A DNA stretch of 64,000 nucleotides, from contig OX328131.1 in the NCBI GenBank assembly GCA_946811695.1, positions 10,081,953 through 10,145,952 of the forward strand, written 5' to 3'. A program made the position numbers and the translations under genes. Shown in pieces: positions 10,137 through 20,587 of this stretch. This DNA comes from Gonocerus acuteangulatus (taxonomy: Eukaryota > Arthropoda > Insecta > Hemiptera > Coreidae). Each line of letters starts with the position of its first letter. The stretch's first letter is position 1. The notes under the pieces were generated by a model, which saw only the letters and a list, made by a program, of their open reading frames with translations, did not search any database and was not told the origin of the DNA.

Positions 10137-11371
10137 GTTTCCACCCTAAACCTTCCACTCATCAAAATCCTGAAGTCCTCTCCCTATCTAACGTCACCCG
10201 CCCACTCTCTCCACCGAGGCGACTCAGAAGACAGTTGCCCAGAGATCTGCTGCAGTGACCAAGTGAGCAATGGTTTTCTCTTCCTTCAAGTGCTTCAATG
10301 TCTGTGGCTCACCGATCTCTCTTCGACTCCAGCCACTGGTCGGAGCAGAAGGCCCCTATCAACGTCATCTGAGCGTCTTTCTGACGTTAATCGAGGATGA
10401 AGTTGGGAGGCCTTCAGCACAGAATCTTCATATTGTATCATATTTCAAACTATCAGATGTTTTCATTTACAGAATGAAATAATCAATAAAGAAATGAATA
10501 AAAAAAGAAAAAAGAATGTTAATGGATTGCAATAGATAAGTCTTCAGCATCCAATAGCATACCAAGAGAAATCTCATTCAAATACATTAGGATAAATTAA
10601 AACTGAAAGAAACTAATATAGTTTTTATTAAAAAAAAAAAAAAAATGTGTCAACGCCTTTATTAATAGTCAAACCTATTTCATTCCCCCTAGCACCATTT
10701 ACAAAGAGAAGACTATTATAAATGCTAGCTGGCCAAAACTAAAAATAGCCTGTCATGGTTAAATTATATATATAGAATTAGATGAAGGGGGCGACGAATC
10801 TAGAGAGAGACGACGATTAGCAAGAGACATTAAATAGGGGTGGCAGCACTGTCGCCGGTAGCTTGCAACACTGCTGGCTGTTTCGGTCCGCCATTATTAG
10901 AATTTTTTTACTGCCAAGAAATTTTTTTAAATAAAGCTCCAGAGCAAATTTATAGCCGACTACTTCTTGTAAACAGATTAAATTCATAATTGACACGAAG
11001 TTATGCCAACAAAATAATAAGTCCACTACATGAACCGTGCATTTTATTTAAAAATCATCCTTAAAATAAAAGTCATTTGCACATACAGATATCCAACTTT
11101 GATACCAAGCACCTCAAATATATCGTACAAACTAAGACAATAGAAACTTAGCTGGACAGGTATAAATACCAAGGAACACGACAAAAGCTATTCGTACCGC
11201 AAATTCACACATATCTAACAAAAAGTCCGACTCGCAGGAACTGCATCATCTTAGCGCGGTTCCGTTCTTATCTCTAGACTCATTTAAAATGATTTAAATA
11301 GAAGCTGTTATTATTTTGGGTCCACATTTCTAAAAAGCATGAAGATTAGATATTTAGCCGTCGAGGTGATA
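10137..11371. other. Stretch with weak coding hint only
   Basis: A 70-codon plus ORF at 10270-10482 is followed by AATAAA at about 10486 and an A-rich stretch, so a decayed 3' exon or retroposed transcript is possible, but I recognise no domain. A 13-bp A run lies near 10630. Nothing else recognised. Confidence 0.35.
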
Positions 11372-11530
11372 AGTAAAGATGGAATGGTTGGGATTCGGCT
11401 AAAGAAACCTCAAAACGATTTTTGTTAAAAATCTATATTTAGGACGTTTTGGCTACTCATTGGTAACCTTCGTCAGCAATGAAAGTGCCGGGAGGCAGAG
11501 GAGGACCAAAGTTGATAGTTCCATCTTTAC
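11372..11530 (-). mobile_element. Penelope-type unit with degenerate hammerhead
   Basis: The minus strand at 11441-11478 shows CTGACGA, a 6-bp stem II (GGTTAC/GTAGCC), then AAAAC GTC. Position 7 may vary in hammerheads, but the G of GAAA is replaced by A and stem I is weak. The following ...AGCCGAATCCCAACCAT resembles the sequence after the motif in the copies at 45.6 and 62.2 kb. Confidence 0.45.
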
Positions 11531-12229
11531 TTTCAAGAAAGGTCTTATTTACGATCTTACCTGGATAGGCCAACCCGCCCTAGGAACGACCCCGCTAGGA
11601 AGTTGAAAAGCTATATCTTGGAAATCCATATCTCTAAGATTAAATTGTTTTTCTTATTTTTCTTAACCTGATTTATTATCAAATACATTATCCAACTATA
11701 AGCAGTTAAAAAATAACAAGGAAGAAAAACAGACAAAAAGAACAGTTTGAATAAGTGAAATCAATTACTTTAAAGTTTTAAGCGCTTATTTCTCCGATTG
11801 ACATCGTCTAATCAAAACTTTCATCAGCACCTTTTTTGTAGAGCATTTAGTAAGCTTTCTAATAGTATCCTTCCGTTTACCAAGATTCTCAACGTTTTTC
11901 GAGATATTAAGGAAAGTATACAAAGTTACCAAAACTTTTTATGTCTGTTAATAAAATATTTTATTCTAACCCTTCCTTAACTCCAAACGTAACACAAATT
12001 TCAACATATTAGTTATAATGAAAGTAGAACTTGCAGAAAATGTTTCAACTGAATCCCATGATTCTAAGTACCCAAACAAAAAAACGGTATTCAAAACCTA
12101 TTTTTCCAATTTTCTCGAAAACGGTTAAAGCTATCGCCTTGAAAATGGTTTCATTCGTTTTCCTAGCCCAAGAAGCCTATAAAACGAGTGCTTACAAGCT
12201 TATGAACTCAAAAACGTAAGCGTTACGCT
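11531..12229. other. Stretch with no recognised feature
   Basis: AT-rich sequence with two short plus ORFs (60 and 62 codons) lacking any domain or codon signal. Confidence 0.5.
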
Positions 12230-12383
12230 TTTTTTTAAAGCGAATTTCGCCCCAAACGCCATCATCCAGTGGACGGATTTTGCTGGTTAACGAACTTGAC
12301 CTTTCAAATTGGACGACGGATTTTTGTACCAAATTTCATCAAAATCGGACCTTTCGTCTTCTACCTAGAGAGCGAACAGACAA

Positions 12384-12438
<55 letters not shown>

Positions 12439-12478
12439 TATACATATATATATATAAATATATAGATATATATATAAA

Positions 12479-12531
<53 letters not shown>

Positions 12532-12600
12532 AATTTGAACCACCATCATTTTCGGTCTCTAGGGGTTCTGAAACGAAAAAGTTTCTAGTCGGCACTACTG
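12230..12600 (+). mobile_element. Diverged relative of family R with AT tracts
   Basis: GGTTAACGAACTTGACC-type sequence, an AT region (12383-12531), then CATCATTTTCGGTCTCTA follow the same order as in family R, where GGTTAACGAACTC precedes the AT tract and TCATTTTCGGTGTCTA follows it. The similarity is partial, so this is an old copy or a sister family. Confidence 0.45.
12383..12531. repeat. Interrupted (AT)n/(ATAC) microsatellite
   Basis: About 150 bp of TA repeats with scattered C, G and A interruptions. The Tyr/Ile-repeat ORFs read through it are artefacts. Confidence 0.9.
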
Positions 12601-13212
12601 GATTGCGTCATGAGATCAACCTTATAAGTGGGGTTCCTCCCTATGGGGGAGGGAGGAACCGCACTAAAAACAAAAACACTTACTTTACGACTCCCGACTA
12701 CTAACACAAGAACGGACAGAACTAAAGACAACAGTTATAAAAACAAAGGGAATTTGGACCACAAACAGAACAAAATCTGTTTATGTGCAGAAATAGGGCA
12801 ATGGAAATTAGGAGAATTTGCTGAGAAGCTGTACACGACAATGGGAAGATGGGATACAATTACATAGGCCTATTACAAATAAAATACATTATTAAGCAAT
12901 TTTACTACGGTAGTGTTACATTATATTTAATTTGTTCTAGTATCAATTTTTTGTTGATTATTCATTTTATTTCTATTTTATTTTATAATTGTATTTATTT
13001 GTTTATATTGAATTATTTTCGCCCTTTTTGTCCTTTCTGGTTTTATTTTGAATAGTTTTTAGTTTGCAACTTTTTAAATTTGAACTGGAATTAATAATAT
13101 GTAAAGATACAAAATAAGTTAATAAAAAATGGAAGTGATAAGCTATTTATTGCATGAGACTTGCAGTCAAAAATAAATTCCCTCCATGCAGGGTTGCTGT
13201 AAGGAGGAAACA

Positions 13213-13218
<6 letters not shown>
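12601..13218. other. Stretch with no recognised feature
   Basis: A plus ORF of 79 codons (12628-12867) has no recognisable domain. The rest is T-rich. Nothing supported. Confidence 0.45.

Positions 13219-13269
<51 letters not shown>
13219..13269. repeat. (AT)n microsatellite
   Basis: About 50 bp of TA dinucleotides at the tail end of the minus-strand SINE1 copy. Confidence 0.9.
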
Positions 13270-13272
<3 letters not shown>

Positions 13273-13608
13273 CAGTCCCGTAACAGGCCACGAGGGCCAG
13301 AGGGGCAGATACTGTAGAGGTATCTGATTCTTGACCATGCGGCACACTAGGGAGATAGTGTGGTCAATGCTATGCTCCGGCCGCCTGATTTTTCCCTTGC
13401 TGCTTCGACTGCTAGAGTCATTAGAACCAAGGTACCCATTGATAAATTAATTAAAGGCTGGGCTGGCCTAGGGACGATCTGGGACCCCAAATCCAACCCT
13501 CGAACGACGGCACTAGAAGAAAAAATCTTTAGTGCGCGCTCGGGTTTTGAACCTGTTCCTCCAGTTCATTAGTCGAGTGCTCTACCACTGAGCTAACCTC
13601 CCCCCCCC
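13262..13608 (-). mobile_element. SINE1 copy, minus strand
   Basis: The full order of SINE1 is present in reverse. The tRNA-Ile-like head (B box at 13540-13560, A box TTAGCTCAGTGGTAGAGC at 13575-13600) reads on the minus strand and the body ends at an AT tract. A C-run borders the head. Confidence 0.85.
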
Positions 13609-13609
13609 C

Positions 13610-13611
<2 letters not shown>

Positions 13612-13652
<41 letters not shown>
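13612..13652. repeat. (AT)n microsatellite
   Basis: About 40 bp of TA dinucleotides beside the SINE1 head. Confidence 0.9.
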
Positions 13653-13656
<4 letters not shown>

Positions 13657-13689
13657 TACATATAATAATGACCTTCATTACACTAAAAT

Positions 13690-14051
13690 CAATTATTTTA
13701 TACTGTTCGTTCCATATACAAATCCACACCGTTTTACCAAACTTGGCACACAAGTAGATCTCTTGATCCGGAGGGTGTCGTAGGCTAAGTCAAAAACGCC
13801 TACCAGTTGTCAGTCTGTATGTTCGTTCCTTACACAAATCCACACCGTTTGACCGATTTTGATCAAACTTTGCAAACAGGTTGGTCTTGATACTGGGCGT
13901 TTTATAGGTTAGGTTAAAATCGCCTAGGACCCGCAGTTTGGAGGTCACGGGTTTGAAACTGTAAACCCGAACAGTTACAGATTTTTGTTATTACATTTTA
14001 ATATGTAGTTGCAGAAAGTATGTCTAGCACGGCACGCCGGGGAACAGCTAG
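13690..14051 (+). mobile_element. Family H (Helitron-like) copy 2
   Basis: It has the same CACACCGTTTGACCGATTTT and CTTGAT.C blocks as the copy at 3.8 kb and ends GGGGAACAGCTAG followed by T. It includes the 'AGGTCACGGGTTTGAAACTG' segment shared with 28.1 kb. No coding sequence. Confidence 0.6.
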
Positions 14052-14082
14052 TAATTAAATATAAATTCATTATCTATTAGGT

Positions 14083-14175
14083 AGAATCGATGAAAATTTA
14101 AAGAAATGTTTCAAAAATTGTTTCTTAAGTTCAACCTCAATAGCTATATTCCTTCGGAAAGTGTCAACAAAAAGT
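14083..14175 (+). mobile_element. Family R 3' relic
   Basis: GGTAGAATCGATGAAAATTT, CAACCTCAATAGCTA and CCTTCGGAAAGTG match the conserved 3' part of family R. The terminal hairpin is damaged. Confidence 0.6.
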
Positions 14176-14447
14176 TTTAATATAATTATTTTAAAAGAAA
14201 AATGCTTTGAGGATATATGAATCTTTGATGAGTAGATTTATAAAACCAAAGAACAGAAGAAACATTTCAACATACCGTCGGAAGAAAAAAAAAAATAAAT
14301 AAGCTACTTAAAAATAATAATAATAAAAAAAGAATAGAAACTGTAAGATCCGGTTGGAGAAGCTTTATTTCTGTTGCCGAAGGTCGTTGCGGGAAGGCAA
14401 TGCCCTGCTCGGTCGGGAACACGCCTTCAAATCAAGTAATTTTATAT

Positions 14448-14573
<126 letters not shown>

Positions 14574-14639
14574 TAGGATTTTAATTTGTAGATTGTATAT
14601 AAATTGATAAAGTCGTTTTTACAAGTAATTTCTAGAGGC

Positions 14640-14975
14640 TTCCTTAGGCATGAATACAAAAAAATAGAATTTACTTAGAAATTAATGCAAGTGACTTCAA
14701 AATGACTTACTTAGAAACAAATAAAAGTGATTACAAATGGATCGCTTAAAATGACTACAAGTGATCAGAAATTATTATAAGCGATTAAAAATGGTTCATT
14801 CAGAAATGACTAGAAGTAATCAGAAATGACTACAAGCGATTAAAAATGGCTCACTTAGTAATGACTAAAAGTAATAAGAAATGACTATAAAGCATGTAAA
14901 ATCGCTCACTTTTAAATGACTACAAGTGATTAGAAATTACTATAATTTATTAAAAATGGTTCAACTTGAAATTAA
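14640..14975. repeat. Degenerate 55-bp minisatellite
   Basis: The block GATTAAAAATGGCTCACTTA and variants recur near 14784, 14839, 14895 and 14949, about 55 bp apart, with AAATGACTACAAGTGAT between them. Copies are quite diverged, so the array is old. Confidence 0.7.
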
Positions 14976-15080
14976 TTACCTAGGAGAAATTTCTAATGAC
15001 TTGTATGAATTTCAAACTAATTAAAATTTAATCATCGTAAGATGGATTAAAGATCCACTATGAAATTGAATAAAAAGCAG

Positions 15081-15292
15081 GAGGCCCGATGGCCGTGAGA
15101 GTTAAGGCGTGAGCACTTAACACTCCGAGCCAAGGGTCGTGGGTTCGATTCCCACTAGGGGTGATGGCTTTTCTTTGGAAAAAAGAAAAGGCACCAGCCC
15201 TATCCTGGCTAGAAAAGGGTGGTAACAAATAGATAACCCGTCCTAAAATTCTTAGTTAATAATAAATCGACGTTAAAATTTAAAAAAAGAAT
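15081..15292 (+). mobile_element. SINE2, Ser/Leu tRNA-like head
   Basis: The head has an A box of the form TGGCCGTGAGAGTTAAGGC and a B box GGGTTCGATTCCC, as in class II tRNAs (Ser or Leu). A ~110-bp body with GGGTGGTAACAAATAGATAA ends ACGTTAAAATTTAAA. A second copy is at 61249-61425. The A-rich tail suggests LINE-driven mobilisation. Confidence 0.8.
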
Positions 15293-16289
15293 ACAAATCA
15301 GTAGAACTATATATATACAAAGATATACGTATACACAGGGCGTAACGGATAAATATATCAAGTTTTCAGGAAGTGATAGTAGACCTCAAGCGCAACAAAA
15401 ACGTTCTGATGAAGGAAATTCTTTTTTTTCTTTTCTTTTCTTTTTTTTTTTTTTTAGTAGTGATTACTGAAACCCCGTTTATCTATATACATAAAAACTA
15501 CGTGTGTGTGTTGTCCCTTATACAAATCCACTCCGTTTCACAGTGCGGCAGTCTGTGGACAAAAGTGGAAAATTCAACTATTTTTTCCGATTTGTTTTGC
15601 TTTACTAAACCTGTTAGATTGACCTCAGTGACATGGAATGGGATCTTTTATTCGAATATTTTTAAGACAAAGGATTCAAACCATGTTTGAACAAGTGGCA
15701 GTTCGCTTATCTTTCTAAACGATTTCCATACAAAAGTCTTGGCGAATTTTTAGTAGTTGGTTATTAGTTCCTTACCTTCTTCGAAGCGAAGGCATCGAAG
15801 AAGGTAAGAATATTTCCATTGTCTTTGCTTAGAACATTTTTCGTAAATATTTTAAATAACATTTTTAAAATAAATTCAGATACAATTTTTTCAATTTCGA
15901 ACCAAAAATCCTGAGTTTCTGAATTATTTTGCTTTAATAACAGTTATACTAATTTTTCTTGCTTTGAATGATTCTGTGTTTATTTTTCTCTATTAGTAAA
16001 CATAAACCCAAAAAATGTTGACATTTGGAAACAATAGGATCGATTCCAATGCTGACCTTTTAAATCGTCTATTAATATCTTCGTACCCTTTAATTTCTTT
16101 AAGCGGGAAAATAAACCATTCAAATTCAAGGCCTTAATGACCGCGACAACACGAATTTAAACTCTCCAAGTTGAAATGGACAACTTATCGCCTTCCGAAG
16201 ATAGTTTTTCGGACAGCGAATAATTGATTTTAATTCTTTATACATTTTTGTATAATTATTTCTAATTTTTTTTTGTATAATAATTTATT
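15293..16289. other. Low-feature stretch
   Basis: Contains a short family H-like piece near 15515-15545, a T/C run near 15420-15455 and the inverted repeat above. No supported gene. Confidence 0.5.
15772..15807. repeat. 13-bp perfect inverted repeat
   Basis: TTACCTTCTTCGA and TCGAAGAAGGTAA are separated by about 10 bp. Function unknown; it could be a small foldback remnant or a transcript hairpin. Confidence 0.7.
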
Positions 16290-16419
16290 TTTTAGCACTT
16301 TCCTCCGAAGGAAAGTAGCTATTGAGGTTGCACTCATGACGGAATTTTTGAAAAATTTCTTCGAATCTCGAATCTTTATCGATCCTACCTAGTAGACACC
16401 GAAAATGACCCCCGTTCAA

Positions 16420-16467
<48 letters not shown>

Positions 16468-16969
16468 TGGACCCTCGATATAACGCGGCTCGTTATACCG
16501 CGGATTCGGATATAACGCGGGTCAAGCCCTGGTCCCAATCTCGAATAAAAAAAAAATATTCAATATTGTAATTTTTTTTGCATGAATAGCGGAAGAGGCG
16601 TTATAGAAAGCAAATAAATACAATGGAAGTATCGCCCCCAAAACTAGCTGATATGTGCACTAGTTTAATGTTGTACGGTTAAGTAGAAGTGACAGGATAT
16701 CTGCTAAGCCACACGAGTCAGGAAATCAGGGTTCCCGGGACACCTCTCGCTCTGTACGTGCCCTTCTATAACCTTCGCGGAAACCTTCCCAGATGTCATC
16801 CGGTGAAGTCGTCTCGCCCTAATCTTGGTTCACAGAAGCCCCCTCCCTTCGGTTAAAAAATCTATGTGTTATTCCTTCAGTTGTTGTCCAAGTTTGTACC
16901 CAAGAGCATCAGACGCTAGTTTCTTTCTGGTTTTGACGTTTTAGCTGTTATTTCTCATCCTTTTCAACC

Positions 16970-17914
16970 ATGGCAGAAAATAAGAAGAGGAAATCGTATA
17001 CTGTCGAAGAGAAACTTGCCATTATAAATAGAGTAAAGAAAGGTGCTTCAAAAGCTCATTTGAAAAGAGAATTAGGTATTCCAGAAAGCACGATAAGGGG
17101 CTGGATGCAAGAAGAAGAGAGGCTTCTGAGTTTCGTTGATAATGTTGATAAAAATTCAGCACTGATGAGGAAAAAAACGCGCATGGGTAAACTATCGGAT
17201 TTGGATAAGTGTCTTTTTGTGTGGTTTGTTCAAAAAAGAAGTGAAGGAGTACCTATTTCGGGACCATGTCTTAAAGTGCAGGCCGAGAAATTTCATCGTG
17301 ACCTACAGATAAAAGAAGAACTTTCAGCAAGTGATGGTTGGCTTTGGCGCTGGCAAAAGAGGCATGGAGTGGGAGAGATCACTACTTCAGGGGAGAGTCG
17401 TTCCAGTGATCATGGAAGTGCAGGTAACTTTCCAAAACTGTTAAAAAATATTATTTCTGATAACTGTTATAGTGAGGAGCTAATATTTAATTGTGACGAA
17501 ACGGCTCTGTATTATAGGATGCTTCCTACCAAAACATTAGATTTAAAACAAGCACCAACAAAGGCTGGTTTTAAACTAAGTAAAGACCGAATAACTCTAC
17601 TCTTTTGTGTCAATAGGACGGGGAAGTGTAAACTACCCCCACTCTGCATTGGGAAGAGCAGAAATCCACGATGTTTTAAATCGACTGATTTGTCGAAATT
17701 GCCAGCAAAATACAGCAGTTCATCAAATGCGTGGATGACTGCAAACTTATTTCTTGACTGGTTCCATCACGAATTTGTACCACATGTTAGAGCTTTCGCA
17801 AAAAAGAAACGATTAGAGGCAAAAGGGTTACTTTTACTGGACAACTGCCCAGCCCACCCTCCTGCTGAAAGCCTTACATCTGATCCAAGGTGGTTAAAAA
17901 CACCACCTCCCTAA
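16970..17914 (+). pseudogene. Tigger/pogo transposase, N-terminal and catalytic part
   Basis: The ATG at 16970 has a good context (CAACCATGG). Residues about 9-50 form a CENP-B/Psq-like helix-turn-helix (YTVEEKLAIINRVKKGASKA). Residues about 72-135 form a second CENPB-type DNA-binding domain. The DDE_1 core follows, with D176 in FNCDETALY and D291 in LLLLDNCPAH. The frame is lost just after residue 308: compared with family consensus about ten bases of the segment before NTTSLIQPLDQG are missing, and this frame ends at 17914. The protein would cut and paste its own element in the nucleus. With only one lesion the copy is fairly young. Confidence 0.92.
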
Positions 17915-18555
17915 TCCAACCATTAGATCAGGGAATTATTCATGCTTTTAAAGCAAATTATAGACGTGAATTACTGCTGTCACTTTTGGTGGATGAAAAC
18001 GATCTAACCGACTTTTTAAAATCTATAAATCTGAAAGAGACAATTTATAGAATCGGTCTCGCATTGGATTCCGTTTCTAAATTGACGATCCATAACTGCT
18101 GGAAAAACATTCTCCAAGAGGAATTAACACTGGCAAATGAGTTGCCTTTAGATTGTCAACTGATAGAAGATCCTAGTGAAATGAGTACCCTGTCTAACCT
18201 CCTCGGTGAAGCATTGACAGCAGATATTTTAAAAGAATGGACTCAGATAGATTCCAATGAGAAACCATACGACATTCTAACGGATGAAGCTATTATAAAC
18301 ACAGTGGTATCAGGGGAGCGACCTACTGAAGAAAAAGATAGCGAAGAGGAGACCTGTGAACTCGACACACGTGTACCTAGTGACTCTGAAGCACTTGCCG
18401 CGGTCAATGTACTATTGGCATGGATGGAGGGACAAAAATATTATATTGACCCAATAAAATTACTACAGGTATCAGCAATTAAACCCATCATATTGAAAGC
18501 AAAGGAAACGAGTTTGAAACAACTTAAAATTACAGATATGTTTAAGAAACAGTAA
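17890..18555 (+). pseudogene. Tigger/pogo transposase, C-terminal part in shifted frame
   Basis: Continues the transposase after the lesion: KNTTSLIQPLDQGIIHAFKA carries the third catalytic aspartate (PLDQG). An alpha-helical region and an acidic tail (SGERPTEEKDSEEETCELD) follow, then a C-terminus typical of Tigger/Jerky proteins (EALAAVNVLLAWMEGQ). It ends at TAA 18553-18555. There is no credible start codon of its own; the open frame begins within the upstream reading. Apart from the junction no stops occur. Confidence 0.9.
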
Positions 18556-19340
18556 AAAGAAGATACATATATGTAGCTGTTTTCATTTCCGTATTTTTTG
18601 GCCCCCTAACCTCTATGCCCTCGTTATACCGCGGGTACGTCTATAACGCGGGTGGTTCCATTTCCCCCAAACCCGCGTTATAACGAGGGTCCACTGTATT
18701 TATATATGTGTCCGTTAACACGATAGAGGCCAGAGTTTTTGTTTTTTCGCCACGAAACTTGGAATGTAGTATTCCCCCATCAAACGATTGAACGAGTTCG
18801 TTAACCAACAAAATCGGTCCATATGGGGGGGGGGTTCACTACGGAGCCAAAGTAGTTATTTGTCAATACCAGCCATAATTTGTGATATATTTCAACGAAA
18901 CTCGGTATTTGTTGTGGTCAACCGAAGAGAAAAATTTGTTGTAAATACAAACTAAATCGGTCGACTAGAAGGGGGAGTTTACTCCGGACAGAAATTACTA
19001 ATTTCCTTATACCGGTCGTAATTTCTGTTGTATTGTTACGAAACTCTGTTTACGTTCTGGCTATCTAATAAGAAAGAATTGTTGTGAAAATGAACTAAAT
19101 CGGTCTATCGGAAGGGGGGGAGGTGTGACTTTGTACTATTTTTGAATTGAATTCTCCCGCCAAACGTAGGTTCGCGGAACTCATCAAGATCAATAGATGA
19201 ATATGTGAGGTTTTGTGTATTTAGTACGTTGTGTAGTACCCCGCATACACAAAACTCCTGAAGGAAATTGATTACAAAATTAATAATTGAAACAGCTGCT
19301 CATAAAAGCAAAAGAGCAGAAAAATTTATGTTTTTCAGAT

Positions 19341-19532
19341 ACAGATTTAATAAGGTCTAAGATAGACTACGGATGCGTAGCATACGGGTCTGCAAGTGGA
19401 AGAAAATTAGGTTTGCTTGACGGTGTCATGAATACTTGTCTGAGACTCGCAAATGGAGCCTTCAGGTCTAGTCCTATAATAAGTCTGAATGCAGAAACAG
19501 GAGAAATACCCCTCCATTGTAGAAGACAAAAA
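19341..19532 (+). pseudogene. LINE reverse transcriptase C-terminal piece (upstream of insertion)
   Basis: Reads LIRSKIDYGCVAYGSASGRK then LGLLDGVMNTCLRLANGAFR and SPIISLNAETGEIPLHCRRQ K. This is the post-catalytic region of I/Jockey-group LINEs ('.L.S.LDYG..VY.SA....L..LD.V.N..LRL..GAFRTSP..SL..E.GE.PL..RR.KL'). The frame stops at the start of the family R copy at 19533 and resumes beyond it at 20588 in the same register. Confidence 0.85.
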
Positions 19533-20384
19533 GTCCGTCACGCAGGAGCTGCATAACTAAGCACTTTCCTCAGAATTTGGGTAGTGTAGACTGCTTTCCA
19601 GAACAATTTGCTTAAAATATCCTACATAAATAAAATAAAAACGTGAATAGTTCTCATTTTGTAATGAGTAACTGATCAACTACGTAATAAATACAAAAAT
19701 CCTCATATTATCGTATTTTGATCTAACGCAGGAACAGGATACAGTCACTCTAGTGGTAGAAAGCGCTCCTTGCGGCGGCTTTGTGAACCTACGTCTGCCG
19801 GCTTTTCTATTCAAATAAATTACAAATTAAACCCCCGCTTTCCGATTGACCGATTCAGCTCATTTTTACAACACTTCTTTCTCATGAGTTACCCACGACG
19901 TATACCGCGTTTCGTTACAATACAGCAGAAATTACGACCGGTATGAGTATATTAGGAATTTGGGTCCGGAGTAAACCCCCCCTTCTAATGAGCCGATTTA
20001 GTTTATTTTTACAACACATATTTACCTGTAGATTAGCACTATGAATACCGAGTTTCGTCGAAATATACCAAAAATCACGGCTGGTAGTGGCGAATTGGTA
20101 ATGTGGGTCCGGAGTAAACCCCCCCTTCTAATGAACCGATTTAGTTCATTTTTATATCTCACTTTTCTCTCTATATTACCACCACGAATACCAAGTTTCG
20201 TTGAAATATAACAAATATTACGGCTGACATAGTCAAATAAGTGTTTTGGGTTCGGGGTAAACCCCCCCTTCCGGTGGACCGACTTTAGTGGTTAACGAAC
20301 TCGTTCAATCGTTTGCTAATTGAATGCTATATACCAAGTTTCGTGACGAAAAAACAAAAACTCTGGCCGCTATCGTGTTAACAG

Positions 20385-20453
<69 letters not shown>

Positions 20454-20587
20454 TATATATAAATTTTAACGGGGGTCATTTTCGGTGTCTACTAGGTAGG
20501 ATCGATAAAGATTTGAAGAAATTTTTCAAAAATTCCGTCATGAGTCCAACCTCAATAGCTACTTTCCTTCGGAGGAAAGTGCTAAAA
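19533..20587 (+). mobile_element. Family R copy 3, complete, inside a LINE ORF
   Basis: Starts GTCCGTCACGCAGGAGCTGC after an A-run and ends GTGCTAAAA after the hairpin ACTTTCCT/AGGAAAGT. AGCACTTTCCTC.GAA near the 5' end (about 19560) recurs inverted at the 3' end, giving subterminal inverted repeats. Internal ~140-bp repeats and an AT tract (20391-20450) lie between. The LINE reads ...RRQK before it and LCLSY... after it, in frame, so both boundaries are fixed to within a four-A ambiguity. This complete copy is about 1055 bp. Confidence 0.75.

Larger units (their letters stand above)
16465..18696 (+). mobile_element. Tigger/pogo DNA transposon, near-complete
   Basis: The 2232-bp element starts CAGTGGACCCTCG and ends with its inverse CGAGGGTCCACTG, flanked by TA on both sides (16463-16464, 18697-18698). 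TIRs extend about 24 bp (one mismatch) and inner copies of TATAACGCGGGT and TATACCGCGG lie near both ends. Inside is one transposase gene broken by a single short lesion. Structure and TA target duplication match the pogo/Tigger group of Tc1/mariner. Confidence 0.95.
16290..19340 (-). mobile_element. Family R copy 2, interrupted by Tigger/pogo
   Basis: Minus-strand copy. The 3' hairpin end is at 16294-16325, the AT tract at 16426-16464, and internal repeats at 18705-19200. It continues to the GAGCAGCTGTTTC block near 19300, also seen at 28838. The AT tract is split by the pogo element at 16465-18696. The outermost ~130 bp of the 5' end are missing, where a LINE fragment now abuts. Confidence 0.65.

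Noticed and set aside
12361..12595. ORFs made of Ile/Tyr repeats here and in the other AT tracts (9378, 13091, 14354, 45807, 48542, 57310)
   Set aside because: They are readings of (AT)n microsatellites on either strand and carry no gene signal.
15081..15160. Functional tRNA-Ser/Leu gene
   Set aside because: Repeated with a shared non-tRNA body at 61.2 kb; stems are imperfect.
16180..16225. Short acidic peptide reading (MDNLSPSEDSFSDSE)
   Set aside because: Only 15 codons with no upstream support; it may be a coincidence next to family R.
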